The notes below the pieces were generated by a model. The model had not been told where the DNA came from and did no database searches. It saw only the letters and a program-made list of their open reading frames with translations. From positions 1,743,501 to 1,807,500 of the forward strand of contig NZ_CP031416.1 in assembly GCF_003367375.1 (NCBI RefSeq): a stretch of DNA of 64,000 nucleotides. The letters are read 5' to 3'. This document shows, piece after piece, positions 1 through 7,676 of the stretch (position 1 is its first letter; each line of letters starts with the position of its first letter). Position numbers and translations under genes: made by a program. The stretch is from Gallaecimonas mangrovi (lineage in GTDB: Bacteria > Pseudomonadota > Gammaproteobacteria > Enterobacterales > Gallaecimonadaceae).

Positions 1-10
1 TGGGTTAAAT

Positions 11-265
11 TTAGATAACTTTCAACTGTTTAGCCCCCGTTACAGAGAGGCTGCCTTTGGCTGCCTCTTCTATATGTCCGCTCCACCAGCTCATCATTGG
101 TCGGCGGCGTTCTAGGTAATCAGTTCGGTTATAGGCACTACGCACTTGGTTATCATCAACGTGGGCTAGTGATGCCTCTATTAAGTCACGGTCAAAGCCT
201 TGTTCGTTGAGTGTGGTACTCGCTAGCGAGCGTAGACCGTGGCTAACTAATCTTCCTGCAAAACC
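11..265 (-). pseudogene. C-terminal stub of a P4-type tyrosine integrase, cut by an insertion sequence
   Basis: About 84 codons remain in frame up to the IS boundary. They carry the end of a P4-family site-specific recombinase: the HxxR box (HGLRS), the second histidine in LAHVDDN, and an AYNR segment that in this family holds the nucleophilic tyrosine, followed by DYLERRR and a MxxWW tail. Such integrases are normally about 400 residues, so the N-terminal arm-binding domain and most of the catalytic domain are missing. The open frame continues 21 bases into the IS, where it picks up a spurious ATG. No integrase sequence continues on the far side of the IS, so the 5' part was deleted and not merely separated. 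The fragment cannot be active. It suggests that a genomic island lies or lay to the left of the window. Confidence 0.85.
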
Positions 266-1316
266 GGCGTTGTTTCCCAAATCCACTGAACCATTCTATT
301 TGACCGTGATCCGATCCCCGACGTATCGCAGGGGAGCAACTCATGGGCAAGGCCAAACATCCAATCCGTAACTGGGCTGAGTACAACCGCGCTTTGATCA
401 ACCGGGCTTCACTGTACTTTTGGATGGATAAGACCGCCATCACCAACTGGTATTGCTCCCAGCACCACGGCAAGCGGGGTCGGGGCTTTGAGTACAGTGA
501 CACCGCCATCGAAACCGCCTTGATGCTCAAAGCGCTGTTCAAACTGTCCTTGCGGGCCTTGGAAGGCTTTATCAATTCCTTGTTTCAGTTGATGAAACTG
601 CCGCTGACCTCTCCCAGTTACAGCTGCATCAGCAAGCGCGCCAAGACGGTCAATGTCCACTACCGTCTGCCAAGCAAAGGGGCTGTGGCCCACTTGGTTA
701 TCGACGCCACTGGCCTAAAAGTCTTTGGCGAAGGCGAGTGGAAACAACGCAAGTACGGTAAGGAACAACGTCGGGTGTGGCGTAAGCTGCACTTGGCGGT
801 GGACGCCAAAACCCATGAAGCGATTGGTGCCGAAGTGAGCCTGGAAAACGTCGGTGACAGCGAAGTTTTCCCCACCTTACTTAGCCCGTTACGCCGCCGA
901 CTCGAGCAGGTCAGTGCCGATGGGGCTTATGACAGCAAAGCCTGCCACCGACTCCTACAAAAGAAAGGTGCCAAAGCCAGTATTCCACCCCGTAAAACGG
1001 CAGGTTACTGGGAGGAAGGGCATCCTAGAAACGAAGCGGTAATGGCTCTCAAGGCCGGGCAACTGGCGGAGTGGAAAAGGGAAAGCGGTTATCACCAACG
1101 GTCAAAAGCGGAAACGGCGATGTCGCGATACAAGCAGCTCATCAGCGCGAAACTCAGCCTGCGCAGTTACAACGGACAGGTTGCCGAGGCCCTGGCAGGG
1201 GTGAAAGTGATGAACAAAATGCTGACCTTAGGCATGCCTGAACGCTTGCCTGTCAGCTAAGGGCAGCCAGCCCTTTAGGGGACTGCGGTTCCTTGTTGGA
1301 TTTAGGAAACAACGCC
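266..1316 (+). mobile_element. IS5-family (IS903-group-like) insertion sequence, complete
   Basis: A 1051-bp element is bounded by terminal inverted repeats of about 20 bp that differ at one position (266-285 and the complement of 1297-1316). They begin GGCGTTGTTTCC, similar to the GGCTTTGTTG ends of the IS903 group. One transposase gene fills most of it. The group normally makes a 9-bp target duplication, but the flanks (257-265 and 1317-1325) do not match. The copy has therefore lost one flank by deletion or recombination, consistent with the missing integrase half. Confidence 0.85.
343..1260 (+). CDS. IS5-family DDE transposase
   Basis: This 305-residue transposase catalyses cut-and-paste movement of the surrounding element. 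The DDE triad is visible: D121 in VIDATG, D193 in SADGAYD and E257 in RSKAETAMSRYKQL, the last being the Y-(2)-R-(3)-E-(6)-K-type signature region of IS4/IS5-superfamily enzymes. The block GEWKQRKYGKEQRRVWRKLH is typical of the IS903 group. A GGGGAG ribosome-binding site sits at good distance before the ATG. Length is normal for the family and there is no frameshift, so the gene is probably functional. Confidence 0.9.
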   Translation: MGKAKHPIRNWAEYNRALINRASLYFWMDKTAITNWYCSQHHGKRGRGFEYSDTAIETALMLKALFKLSLRALEGFINSLFQLMKLPLTSPSYSCISKRAKTVNVHYRLPSKGAVAHLVIDATGLKVFGEGEWKQRKYGKEQRRVWRKLHLAVDAKTHEAIGAEVSLENVGDSEVFPTLLSPLRRRLEQVSADGAYDSKACHRLLQKKGAKASIPPRKTAGYWEEGHPRNEAVMALKAGQLAEWKRESGYHQRSKAETAMSRYKQLISAKLSLRSYNGQVAEALAGVKVMNKMLTLGMPERLPVS

Positions 1317-1372
1317 CTGTATATATAAACAGCACCGTAAAGGGTGTCCCTTTTAAACATTCACAAAATCTC

Positions 1373-1985
1373 AACGAAGCCACCCGCTCTTTTGCCCGTT
1401 AAGTGCAGCGCTTTGCTTACGCGAGTGAAGGGGCAGCTGAGACATGGATGCGAAGGGGCCGCCTAGGTGCAGGTGAATACGTGTCTGGACACGCGTATGA
1501 ACCGGAGAACCGAGAACGACCAGAAGCAAAGACAACGCGACAAATTTGCCAGGAGCAAATTTGAATATCGGCGCTTGCGACGATTACCCGTTAGGGCGAG
1601 GACCATGGATGGTCTGAGTAAACATGGGCAGTGTTTTTGGTTGGGCAGCCCCGCTGACTTTTGGCGACAAAATTGCCGGGAGTAATTTTGAATATCGTCG
1701 CTTGCGACGATAGCCCGCTAGGGCGAGGACCATGGATGGTCCGAGTAAACAAAAGTAGGGCGCCCGCCGGTGCGCGAACCGGCATATAGAATAACCCTCA
1801 AGGAAAAATGAACGCAATAAAATCAGAGGCCTATACGCATTATTCTATGAACCAACACCCACGCTACCGCCCGTGGAATCAGGTTATCCAAAGTCCCTTT
1901 CTCGTCTTGAGTTGTTCGTCCCTGGTGGTTCCTACCACCAGGGACGTGCTGTGTTACTCGGGCTATCCTTACCCTCGTCGTTACA
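1373..1985 (+). repeat. Degenerate dispersed repeat, copy 1 (longest)
   Basis: This stretch has no credible gene. It shares many blocks with two other places in the window: 51005-51426 (inverted) and 54257-54586 (same orientation). Shared landmarks in order are AACGAAGCCA, a TTAAGTG-AGCGC block, CGCGAGTCAGGGATG-like text, GGACCATGGATGGTC, GGTGCGCGAACCGGCAT and, in copies 1 and 2, ACCAACACCCACGCTACCGC followed by CCAAAGTCCCTTTCTCGTC. Copy 1 is the only one with all parts plus an internal duplication. The short open frames in it are not conserved between copies and look spurious. The rest of the gap up to 2217 shows nothing recognisable. Confidence 0.7.
1539..1751 (+). repeat. Direct repeat inside dispersed repeat copy 1
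   Basis: Two imperfect units (about 1539-1625 and 1666-1751, offset about 127 bp) share GACAAA-TTGCC, the AATATCG-CGCTTGCGACGAT block, and GGGCGAGGACCATGGATGGT followed by C-GAGTAAACA. Copy 3 of the dispersed repeat carries only one such unit, so copy 1 has an internal tandem duplication. Confidence 0.75.
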
Positions 1986-2217
1986 CTCCGACGTTCAAAT
2001 CTTTTCCCGAAAGATTTGTCGCGTAATGCTGATAGCGTCGTTGTTATCTTTTCGTGCCAAACCGCCTGTGGCTTGCAGCCAAGCGGCGAATGTTTAATGG
2101 CTTGATGCGCCTAACATTAACGAATGGGCAAAAAACTGTCAGTAACATGAACAACATAACCTGTTGAAACCTTGAGGTAAACCACCATTAATTGGCTCCG
2201 CACCACAAAATGGCCAT

Positions 2218-2242
2218 AAAAAAAGGCAGCCAAAGGGCTGCC
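2218..2242 (-). terminator. Intrinsic terminator after the DUF2076 gene
   Basis: A GGCAGCC / GGCTGCC stem with a short loop is followed on the minus strand by a run of T, 29 bp past the stop codon of the DUF2076 gene. Confidence 0.8.
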
Positions 2243-2270
2243 TGAAAGGTTGGGAAAAGCAAAGCAAAGG

Positions 2271-3026
2271 TTAGAAAAAACTATCGTCGTCGAAGCCGCC
2301 TCCAAAATCGTCAAAGCCCCCACCGTTATCAAAGCCATCGAAGCCTTGATTTTGGTCGAAACCGGCGTCTTGGTAGCGCAGGTTGTCGTCGTCCATGCTG
2401 TTATCAAAGCTGGAGTCGGCGAAGTTGTCGTTGCCCATATCGTTATTGGCAAAATCGTTTTGGCCCATGTCGCCGTTAAAGCCGTTATCCATGGGGCGAT
2501 CGTCAATGATATTGACGATTTCGGTGGGTTGGTGATGGCTGAACATGTTCATCAGCATGTCGCCAATAACCACACCACCGGCCACGCCGGCGGCGGTTTG
2601 CAGCGCGCCGCCTAAAAAGCTGTTACCGCGGCCCCAGCCGCTAGCGGCCATTGCCTGTGGTTGCGGCTGGCTGTAGGCGTTATTGCCGGGCTGCGGCCCT
2701 TGTGAGGCTTGGCCCCAGCCACTTTGGCTATGGGTGGGCTGCGCCTTGGCACTACCGCCACCAAAGAGGCCAGCTAAAAAGCCGCCGGAGCTGGGTTGTT
2801 GCTGCTCGGCTTGTTGTTTCAGTTGTTCAACTTCGGCTTGCAGCCGTTTTAAGGCTGCCTCTTGCATGATGATGGTTTGGGCCATGTAGTAGGGCGCAGA
2901 AGGTTGTTCGACAAGATGTTTATTAATACGGGATTCTGCGTCCGCGTCGCGAGAGCCGCTTTTTTGTTCGGCTTCCTTGATGCGACTGAATAGGTTATCT
3001 ATCAAGCGATTAGCGTCATTGTCCAT
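2271..3026 (-). CDS. DUF2076 family protein with Gly/Asp/Phe-rich tail
   Basis: The product has 251 residues. The N-terminal part (MDNDANRLIDNLFSRIKEAE) is the helical start typical of DUF2076 proteins and is followed by a Q/E-rich coiled-coil stretch near residues 60-85. A glycine-rich linker contains GGGFLAGLFGGG-like text, and a hydrophobic GALQTAAGVAGGVVIGDMLM segment follows near residues 140-160. The last 60 residues are low-complexity Asp/Gly/Phe/Asn. I chose the second ATG (3026) because GAGGAAAG precedes it; the first ATG, 11 codons upstream, has none. Function is unknown in the family. The gene is monocistronic with its own terminator. Confidence 0.75.
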   Translation of the reverse strand: MDNDANRLIDNLFSRIKEAEQKSGSRDADAESRINKHLVEQPSAPYYMAQTIIMQEAALKRLQAEVEQLKQQAEQQQPSSGGFLAGLFGGGSAKAQPTHSQSGWGQASQGPQPGNNAYSQPQPQAMAASGWGRGNSFLGGALQTAAGVAGGVVIGDMLMNMFSHHQPTEIVNIIDDRPMDNGFNGDMGQNDFANNDMGNDNFADSSFDNSMDDDNLRYQDAGFDQNQGFDGFDNGGGFDDFGGGFDDDSFF

Positions 3027-3222
3027 ACTGCTTTCCTCGACAATGTGAAGTGTCGTCATTATGACGTGTGAGCGCGCTTAGGGTTCAGTCTTTAAATGCA
3101 ACAAGCTGTGTCAGCGTAACCTGGTTTGGCTTGAGTTAAGTTTCAGCCAGTGCTTGGTAAAGAGGTGGGGGGAGTGAGGGCGTATTTCAAGCCAAGGGGC
3201 TGGGATGACGATTTGTTGCCAT

Positions 3223-3252
3223 AAAAAAAGCCGGCACAGGGCCGGCCTTTTT
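3223..3252 (-). terminator. Intrinsic terminator after rnb
   Basis: A GCCGGC / GCCGGC stem with A-tract and T-tract on either side lies just past the rnb stop codon. The symmetry means it can act in both directions. Confidence 0.85.
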
Positions 3253-3263
3253 GTGACCCGGTG

Positions 3264-5195
3264 TTACTTGGCGGGCTTTGCCACCAGTGAACGGGTTTCT
3301 TCGTTGGCTTCAATCAGCTGCACCTTGATGATGTCAGCCAATTTGTAGTTCTCTTCGCCTTTGATCAGTACGGTACCGGCTTCAAAGTTGACGTCGAGTT
3401 CGTCTTTTACGTCGTGAATTTGCGACGCGGGAATAAAGGCCACGGCGCCGTTATCAACCAAACGCACCTTCATGCCACCACGGTTTACGTCAATCACCTC
3501 AGCGTCGAACTGGGTGTCGTTACCGGCATGGGGTTTTAACCAGCGCACATACAGCCAGTCGCCCATGTCGCGTTCGGCCAGGCGGTTAAGGCGGCGATGC
3601 TCAGACAGGTGCTCGGCCAGCTTTTCTTCCGGTTTGGCAACCGGCGTACCTTGTAAAATGGCTTTGATGATGCGGTGGTTAACCATATCGCCGTATTTAC
3701 GAATAGGGCTGGTCCAGGTGGCGTAGGCAGTAAGGCCCAGGCCGTAGTGGGGGCCAGCTTCCAAGGTGATGGCGGCAAAGCTTTGGAAGCGGCGCAGGCG
3801 GCCGTCTAAAAATTGCTTTTTGTTGCCGTCCAGCCAGCGGCGCATGGCGCTGTAACCTTCCAGGGTATGTACCTGGTCGATATCTACCGGCACGTCATGC
3901 TGGGCCAACAGCGCTTTGGCGTCTTCGAGCTTTTCATCTTCAAAGCCGTTGTGGACGTTGTAAACACCAATACCACCGTGGCGGCGCAGGTATTCACCAC
4001 AGGCCACGTTGGCGGCGATCATCGCTTCTTCAACAATGCGGTTAGCAATGCGGCGTTCTTCACGGTGCACTGTGACCACGTTGCCGTTTTCGTCCAGTTC
4101 GAAGCGGTAATCGGGGCGGTCGCCAAATACCAGGGCGTGGGCTTGACGCCAGGCGGTGCGTGCTTCGGTGAAATCGCGCAGCAGCTTAATGGTGGCGGCT
4201 TCGTCGTCGTCATTGGGCTGCCACTCGCCAACGCCTTCGAGCCAGTCGGAAACGTTGTTGTATACCAGCTTGTGGCGAGACTCTATCCAGGCTGGGGTAA
4301 ATTCGGTGTCGTCACCCAAGGTGCCGTCGTCGGCCACAAACAGACGGGCAACCAGGGCAGGGCGCTTTTCACCGGCTTTAAGGGAGCACAGGTCGTCAGA
4401 CAGCACTTCTGGCAGCATGGTGATGTTTTTGCCCGGCAAGTATACGGTAAAGGCGCGCAGTTCGGCGGCTTTATCAAGGTCAGAGCCTGCTTCGACATAA
4501 GCGGTAGGGTCGGCAATGGCCACCCACAGCTGATAACCACCTTCGACCTTTTCAAGCCAGATGGCATCGTCCATATCCTGGGTAGAGGCGGCATCGATGG
4601 TGGCAAAGGGAATATGGGTGAGATCCTGGCGCTCAAGGCCGTCAGCCAGGGTCAGCTCGCCATCAAAGGTCGGGGCGGTTTTTTGCAGGTTATGGCGGGC
4701 CAGGGTGACATTCCAGGGCGCAAAGCCGTCGTCACTGCCGGCAATTTTTTCGACGATATCGGCGCTAAAGCCCATGTCGCCTTTAAGAGGGTGGCGTTTA
4801 AGTTCGGCTACAACCCAGTCGCCCGGGGCAAAATCGGCCTTGAGACCCTTTTTAGGACGGCAGCGAATGCGGTCTTTAATCACCGGGTGGTCCGGCACCA
4901 CATAAAGGCGGTCGTCACGCTGCTGGATACGGCCAACAAAGCGGGTCAGGGAAGGTTCGAGCAGTTCTTCAGGTTCTGCCACTTCCTTGTCTTTCTCGCT
5001 GCGCACAATGGCTTTGACACGGTCGCCATGAATGACTTTCTTCATGTAGGGCGGCGGAATGAAAAAGGACTCTTTACCGTCTACATCCAGAAAGCCAAAA
5101 CCTTTGTCGGAAGCCTTGATATTGCCTTCCACGGTTTTCAAATTTTCGCGGATCTCGGCCTTAAGCTGGGCCAACAGCGGGTTGTCTTTGAACAT
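3264..5195 (-). CDS. rnb: Exoribonuclease II
   Basis: RNase II degrades single-stranded RNA 3' to 5' during mRNA turnover in the cytoplasm. The 643-residue length matches the E. coli enzyme (644). Order of domains: cold-shock-type RNA-binding domains in the first 170 residues (SDKGFGFLDVDGKESFFIPP), the catalytic RNB domain with the acidic cluster in IDAASTQDMDDAIW and the family blocks YLPGKNITMLPE and LSDDLCSLKAGE, then a C-terminal S1 domain (FDAEVIDVNRGGMKVRLVDN). It is transcribed alone, with a terminator directly downstream. The antisense strand has a long open frame, judged to be a shadow. Confidence 0.97.
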   Translation of the reverse strand: MFKDNPLLAQLKAEIRENLKTVEGNIKASDKGFGFLDVDGKESFFIPPPYMKKVIHGDRVKAIVRSEKDKEVAEPEELLEPSLTRFVGRIQQRDDRLYVVPDHPVIKDRIRCRPKKGLKADFAPGDWVVAELKRHPLKGDMGFSADIVEKIAGSDDGFAPWNVTLARHNLQKTAPTFDGELTLADGLERQDLTHIPFATIDAASTQDMDDAIWLEKVEGGYQLWVAIADPTAYVEAGSDLDKAAELRAFTVYLPGKNITMLPEVLSDDLCSLKAGEKRPALVARLFVADDGTLGDDTEFTPAWIESRHKLVYNNVSDWLEGVGEWQPNDDDEAATIKLLRDFTEARTAWRQAHALVFGDRPDYRFELDENGNVVTVHREERRIANRIVEEAMIAANVACGEYLRRHGGIGVYNVHNGFEDEKLEDAKALLAQHDVPVDIDQVHTLEGYSAMRRWLDGNKKQFLDGRLRRFQSFAAITLEAGPHYGLGLTAYATWTSPIRKYGDMVNHRIIKAILQGTPVAKPEEKLAEHLSEHRRLNRLAERDMGDWLYVRWLKPHAGNDTQFDAEVIDVNRGGMKVRLVDNGAVAFIPASQIHDVKDELDVNFEAGTVLIKGEENYKLADIIKVQLIEANEETRSLVAKPAK

Positions 5196-5276
5196 CGAAC
5201 TTGCTCTGTAGGTGAGCCGGCAAAAAGGGGCCGGTAAAAAACCCGGTCACTATACGAAAAGGGCCCTAATAAGGCA

Positions 5277-5303
5277 AAGAAAAGGGCCCGCTAACGGGCC
5301 GTA
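5277..5303 (-). terminator. Probable terminator overlapping the end of the AraC-type regulator gene
   Basis: The GGCCCG-CTAA-CGGGCC hairpin covers the stop codon and is followed on the minus strand by a T-rich stretch (CCCTTTTCTTT). Confidence 0.6.
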
Positions 5304-6193
5304 AATTGCCGGGGCGAACAGCCCATGGTGCGTTTGAAAGCGGTGCTAAAGGCACTTTCTGAGGCGTAGCCAAGGGCTAGGGCAATGCTCGACACCGGCT
5401 CGCGGCTATGGCGCAAGCGGTCACCAGCCAGCAACATCCGCCAGCGGGTAAGGTATTCCATGGGGCTGGCGCCAACGGCGGTTTTAAATTTTAGGGCGAA
5501 AGTCGAGCGAGACATGGCCGCTTCACTGGCAAGCTCGGCTAAGGTCCAGGGTTTAGCTGGGGCTTGGTGGATGGCATTAATGGCCGTTCTAAGCTGCTTG
5601 TCGGCCAGCGCAAAAAACCAGCCCACCCGGCGCTGGCTGACATTGTCTAAATGCCTGCGCAAGGCTTCCAGCAAAATCATGTGCGCTTGGTGATGCAGCA
5701 TCAGGTAGCCGCCGGGCTGGGGGGTGGTTAGCTCCTGGATCATTTTTTCCATCGCCCAGCGCAAGGTGCCGCCGTCAGCCTCTTTGGGGATATGAATAAT
5801 GGCCGGTAGCTGCGGCTGCAACAGGTCGGCATGGGGCTTTTCAAGGTTAAAGCGGCAACTGACCGATAAAAACTCACCGCCACCGGCGACAGTGGTAACC
5901 CAGTCTGTTTTGTATTGGCTAAAAATGTCGCTGGCAGCGGTGGCTGGCAATGCTAAGTCTGAGCCCATGCGAAATGGTGGGCCACTGGGTAATAAAAAGG
6001 CTTCGCCGGCGTTAATTTGTATCGGCTTTTCGCCTTCCACTGCCAGCCAGCACTGGCCTTTGACCACCGCACAGCATTTGATGGCCCCCAGTTGGTCAGG
6101 AAAGGCAATGTGCCAAGGGCCAGCCAGGTCAAAGGCGCCCGACAAGTAGCTTTGCGGTTTGAGCAAACTCAGCACTTCAGATAGCGGATCCAT
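5291..6193 (-). CDS. AraC-family transcriptional regulator with N-terminal cupin domain
   Basis: The product has 300 residues. Residues 1-185 form a cupin-type sensor domain (AraC-binding cupin_6 style: GPWHIAFPDQ, VKGQCWLAVEGE, GEAFLLPSG). The last 100 residues hold two helix-turn-helix motifs (LAELASEAAMSRSTFALKF and SSIALALGYASESAFSTAFK) followed by the SPRQF end typical of AraC/XylS proteins. It is divergent from a nucleoside-sugar-type dehydratase gene with a 118-bp gap holding an inverted repeat, so local control of that neighbour is likely. The ligand cannot be read from sequence. Confidence 0.92.
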   Translation of the reverse strand: MDPLSEVLSLLKPQSYLSGAFDLAGPWHIAFPDQLGAIKCCAVVKGQCWLAVEGEKPIQINAGEAFLLPSGPPFRMGSDLALPATAASDIFSQYKTDWVTTVAGGGEFLSVSCRFNLEKPHADLLQPQLPAIIHIPKEADGGTLRWAMEKMIQELTTPQPGGYLMLHHQAHMILLEALRRHLDNVSQRRVGWFFALADKQLRTAINAIHQAPAKPWTLAELASEAAMSRSTFALKFKTAVGASPMEYLTRWRMLLAGDRLRHSREPVSSIALALGYASESAFSTAFKRTMGCSPRQFTAR

Positions 6194-6221
6194 ATTGGCT
6201 CGGACGTTCGATAAAGTAATG

Positions 6222-6246
6222 CGGACTATAAGGTATAGAAAGTCCG
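6222..6246. promoter_or_regulatory. Inverted repeat in the AraC/SDR divergent promoter region
   Basis: CGGACT and AGTCCG lie 13 bp apart around an AT-rich core (TATAAGGTATAG). A further TCGGAC occurs at 6200-6205. The position, between divergently transcribed regulator and enzyme genes, fits an operator. That this AraC-type protein binds here is inferred. Confidence 0.45.
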
Positions 6247-6311
6247 AGTGCCAACCGGTAGCGTGAAGCTTCTGCCGTTATCGGCCTTTTATGCTGAGTG
6301 AGGGAAGGAAT

Positions 6312-7196
6312 ATGCGCGTATTTGTAACGGGTGCCAGCGGTTTTGTTGGCAGTGCTGTGGTTGCTGCCTTGTTGGCCAAAGGCCATCAGGTATTGGGGTT
6401 GGCGCGGTCAGCGCAATCGGCCGAAAAACTCGCTGCCGCCGGCGCCGAAGTGCTGCTGGGCGACCTTAGCGACAGTGCTTGCCTGATGGCGGGCGCCAGC
6501 CAGTGCGACGGTGTTATTCACACCGGCTTTAACCACGACTTTTCAAAGTTTGTTGAAAACTGCGAAATGGACCGCCAGGCCATTGTGGCAATGGCTGAGG
6601 CGATGGCAGGCAGCAACAAACCGCTGCTGGTAACCTCGGGGGTAGGGGTGCTGGGCGGCCTTGGCCGCACCATTTTGGAAAGCGACCGGGCCAGTGACAA
6701 CTTTCCGCGAAAATCAGAGCAAGCCGCAGACGAGGCCTTGAACATGGGTGTAAAAGCCATGGTTATTCGCTTGGCGCCCTCTACCCACGGCGAAGGCGAC
6801 CACGGTTTTGTGCCCATTTTAATTAGCCTGGCGCGGGAAAAGGGCTTTGCCGGTTATGTGGGCGATGGCGGCAACCGCTGGTGTGGGGTGCACCGTTTAG
6901 ACGCCGCCGATTTGTTCGTACTGGCGTTAGAAAAGGGCGAGGCCGGTGCCCGCTACCACGCTGTGGCTGAAAGCGAAGTCGCCATGAAGGCCATCGCCGG
7001 GCAAATTGCCAAGGGGTTAGGGCTTGAAGCCAAGGGCCTTGACGTTGAGGCTGCAAGGGAATATTTCACCTGGTTTGAGCACTTTGCCAGCTTTGATGCA
7101 CCTTCTTCTAACCGCTGGACCTGCCAGCAGCTGGGGTGGCAACCCACGCGCCTTGGCCTGCTTGATGACATTGCCAAACCCTACTATTACCGCTAA
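6312..7196 (+). CDS. NAD-dependent epimerase/dehydratase family protein (extended SDR)
   Basis: The product has 294 residues. The N-terminal Rossmann motif VTGASGFVGSAV (TGxxGxxG) binds NAD(P). The substrate region has GVHRLDAADLFVLALE and a C-terminal WQPTRLGLLDD block common in the YeeZ/NDUFA9-like atypical SDR proteins that annotate as NAD-dependent epimerase/dehydratase. The classical YxxxK is replaced by RKSEQAADEA-type text, as in many atypical members, so the reaction is not predictable. The start was placed at 6312 because GGAAGGAA precedes it; an upstream ATG at 6291 lacks a ribosome-binding site. It is divergent from the AraC-type regulator. Confidence 0.85.
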   Translation: MRVFVTGASGFVGSAVVAALLAKGHQVLGLARSAQSAEKLAAAGAEVLLGDLSDSACLMAGASQCDGVIHTGFNHDFSKFVENCEMDRQAIVAMAEAMAGSNKPLLVTSGVGVLGGLGRTILESDRASDNFPRKSEQAADEALNMGVKAMVIRLAPSTHGEGDHGFVPILISLAREKGFAGYVGDGGNRWCGVHRLDAADLFVLALEKGEAGARYHAVAESEVAMKAIAGQIAKGLGLEAKGLDVEAAREYFTWFEHFASFDAPSSNRWTCQQLGWQPTRLGLLDDIAKPYYYR

Positions 7197-7197
7197 C

Positions 7198-7224
7198 AAA
7201 AAGGCCGCATGCGCGGCCTTTTTT
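7198..7224. terminator. Bidirectional terminator between convergent genes
   Basis: AAGGCCGC / GCGGCCTT stem flanked by A and T tracts separates the SDR gene from the convergent DsrE gene. Confidence 0.8.
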
Positions 7225-7666
7225 AGGGAATTAAGCTGTAGCCTTGCTGCTGCAGTAGCGTCAGGGCTGTCATGGCCGAAAAGGCAATGGCAATGCCGGG
7301 GCGCAGTTCCTGGCGGCGAAAGCCTTTGGCTTGCATCGCTTGGTCGCAAACATGGATTTGCACCTTGGCTTTTAGCAGCGCGGCGATAAGGTCGCCGCTG
7401 GCATTCGCTTGCTGAAAATGGCTTTGGTGGGCGTCGTCGGTTAAGGCGTAGCGAATGGCATCGCCCCTTAATACCACGGCCACTTTTACCGCCACCTCGG
7501 CCCGGGCATGCATATTGATAAAGCGCGCCACCGCGTCCAGTTTCGGCGCTGCTTGAATATCAAACACCGCTTTAAGCTGCAGGCCGGGCGGCAGCGGTTC
7601 GCCGTCGCGAAGGTCAAACACCGGGCCAAAATCGGCCAATACCGGGCCGGGGTAGGGGGAAGACAT
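7223..7666 (-). CDS. DsrE-family protein
   Basis: The product has 147 residues with a DsrE/DsrF-like fold pattern. It has a VFDI strand, a long helix LDAVARFINMHA, a VKVAVVLRGDAI strand and loop, then VQIHVCDQAMQAKGF, where a conserved family cysteine sits, and an AFSAMTALTLLQQQGY end. DsrE-like proteins take part in sulfur-carrier chemistry in some pathways, but many stand-alone members have no known role. It follows the GNAT/nitrilase gene by 10 bp and probably shares its transcript. AAGGAC precedes the ATG. Confidence 0.75.
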   Translation of the reverse strand: MSSPYPGPVLADFGPVFDLRDGEPLPPGLQLKAVFDIQAAPKLDAVARFINMHARAEVAVKVAVVLRGDAIRYALTDDAHQSHFQQANASGDLIAALLKAKVQIHVCDQAMQAKGFRRQELRPGIAIAFSAMTALTLLQQQGYSLIP

Positions 7667-7676
7667 ACTGCGTCCT

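Noticed and set aside
11-265. The tyrosine recombinase stub as a possible integron integrase
   Set aside because: Its motifs are those of P4-type phage integrases; the IntI-specific extra helix region is not present in the fragment and the stub is 50 kb from the attC.
1467-2097. Several short open frames in the region after the insertion sequence
   Set aside because: They fall in the dispersed repeat and are not kept between its copies.
3813-5237. 474-codon open frame antisense to rnb
   Set aside because: It mirrors the codon pattern of the real RNase II gene on the other strand and has no domain or ribosome-binding site.
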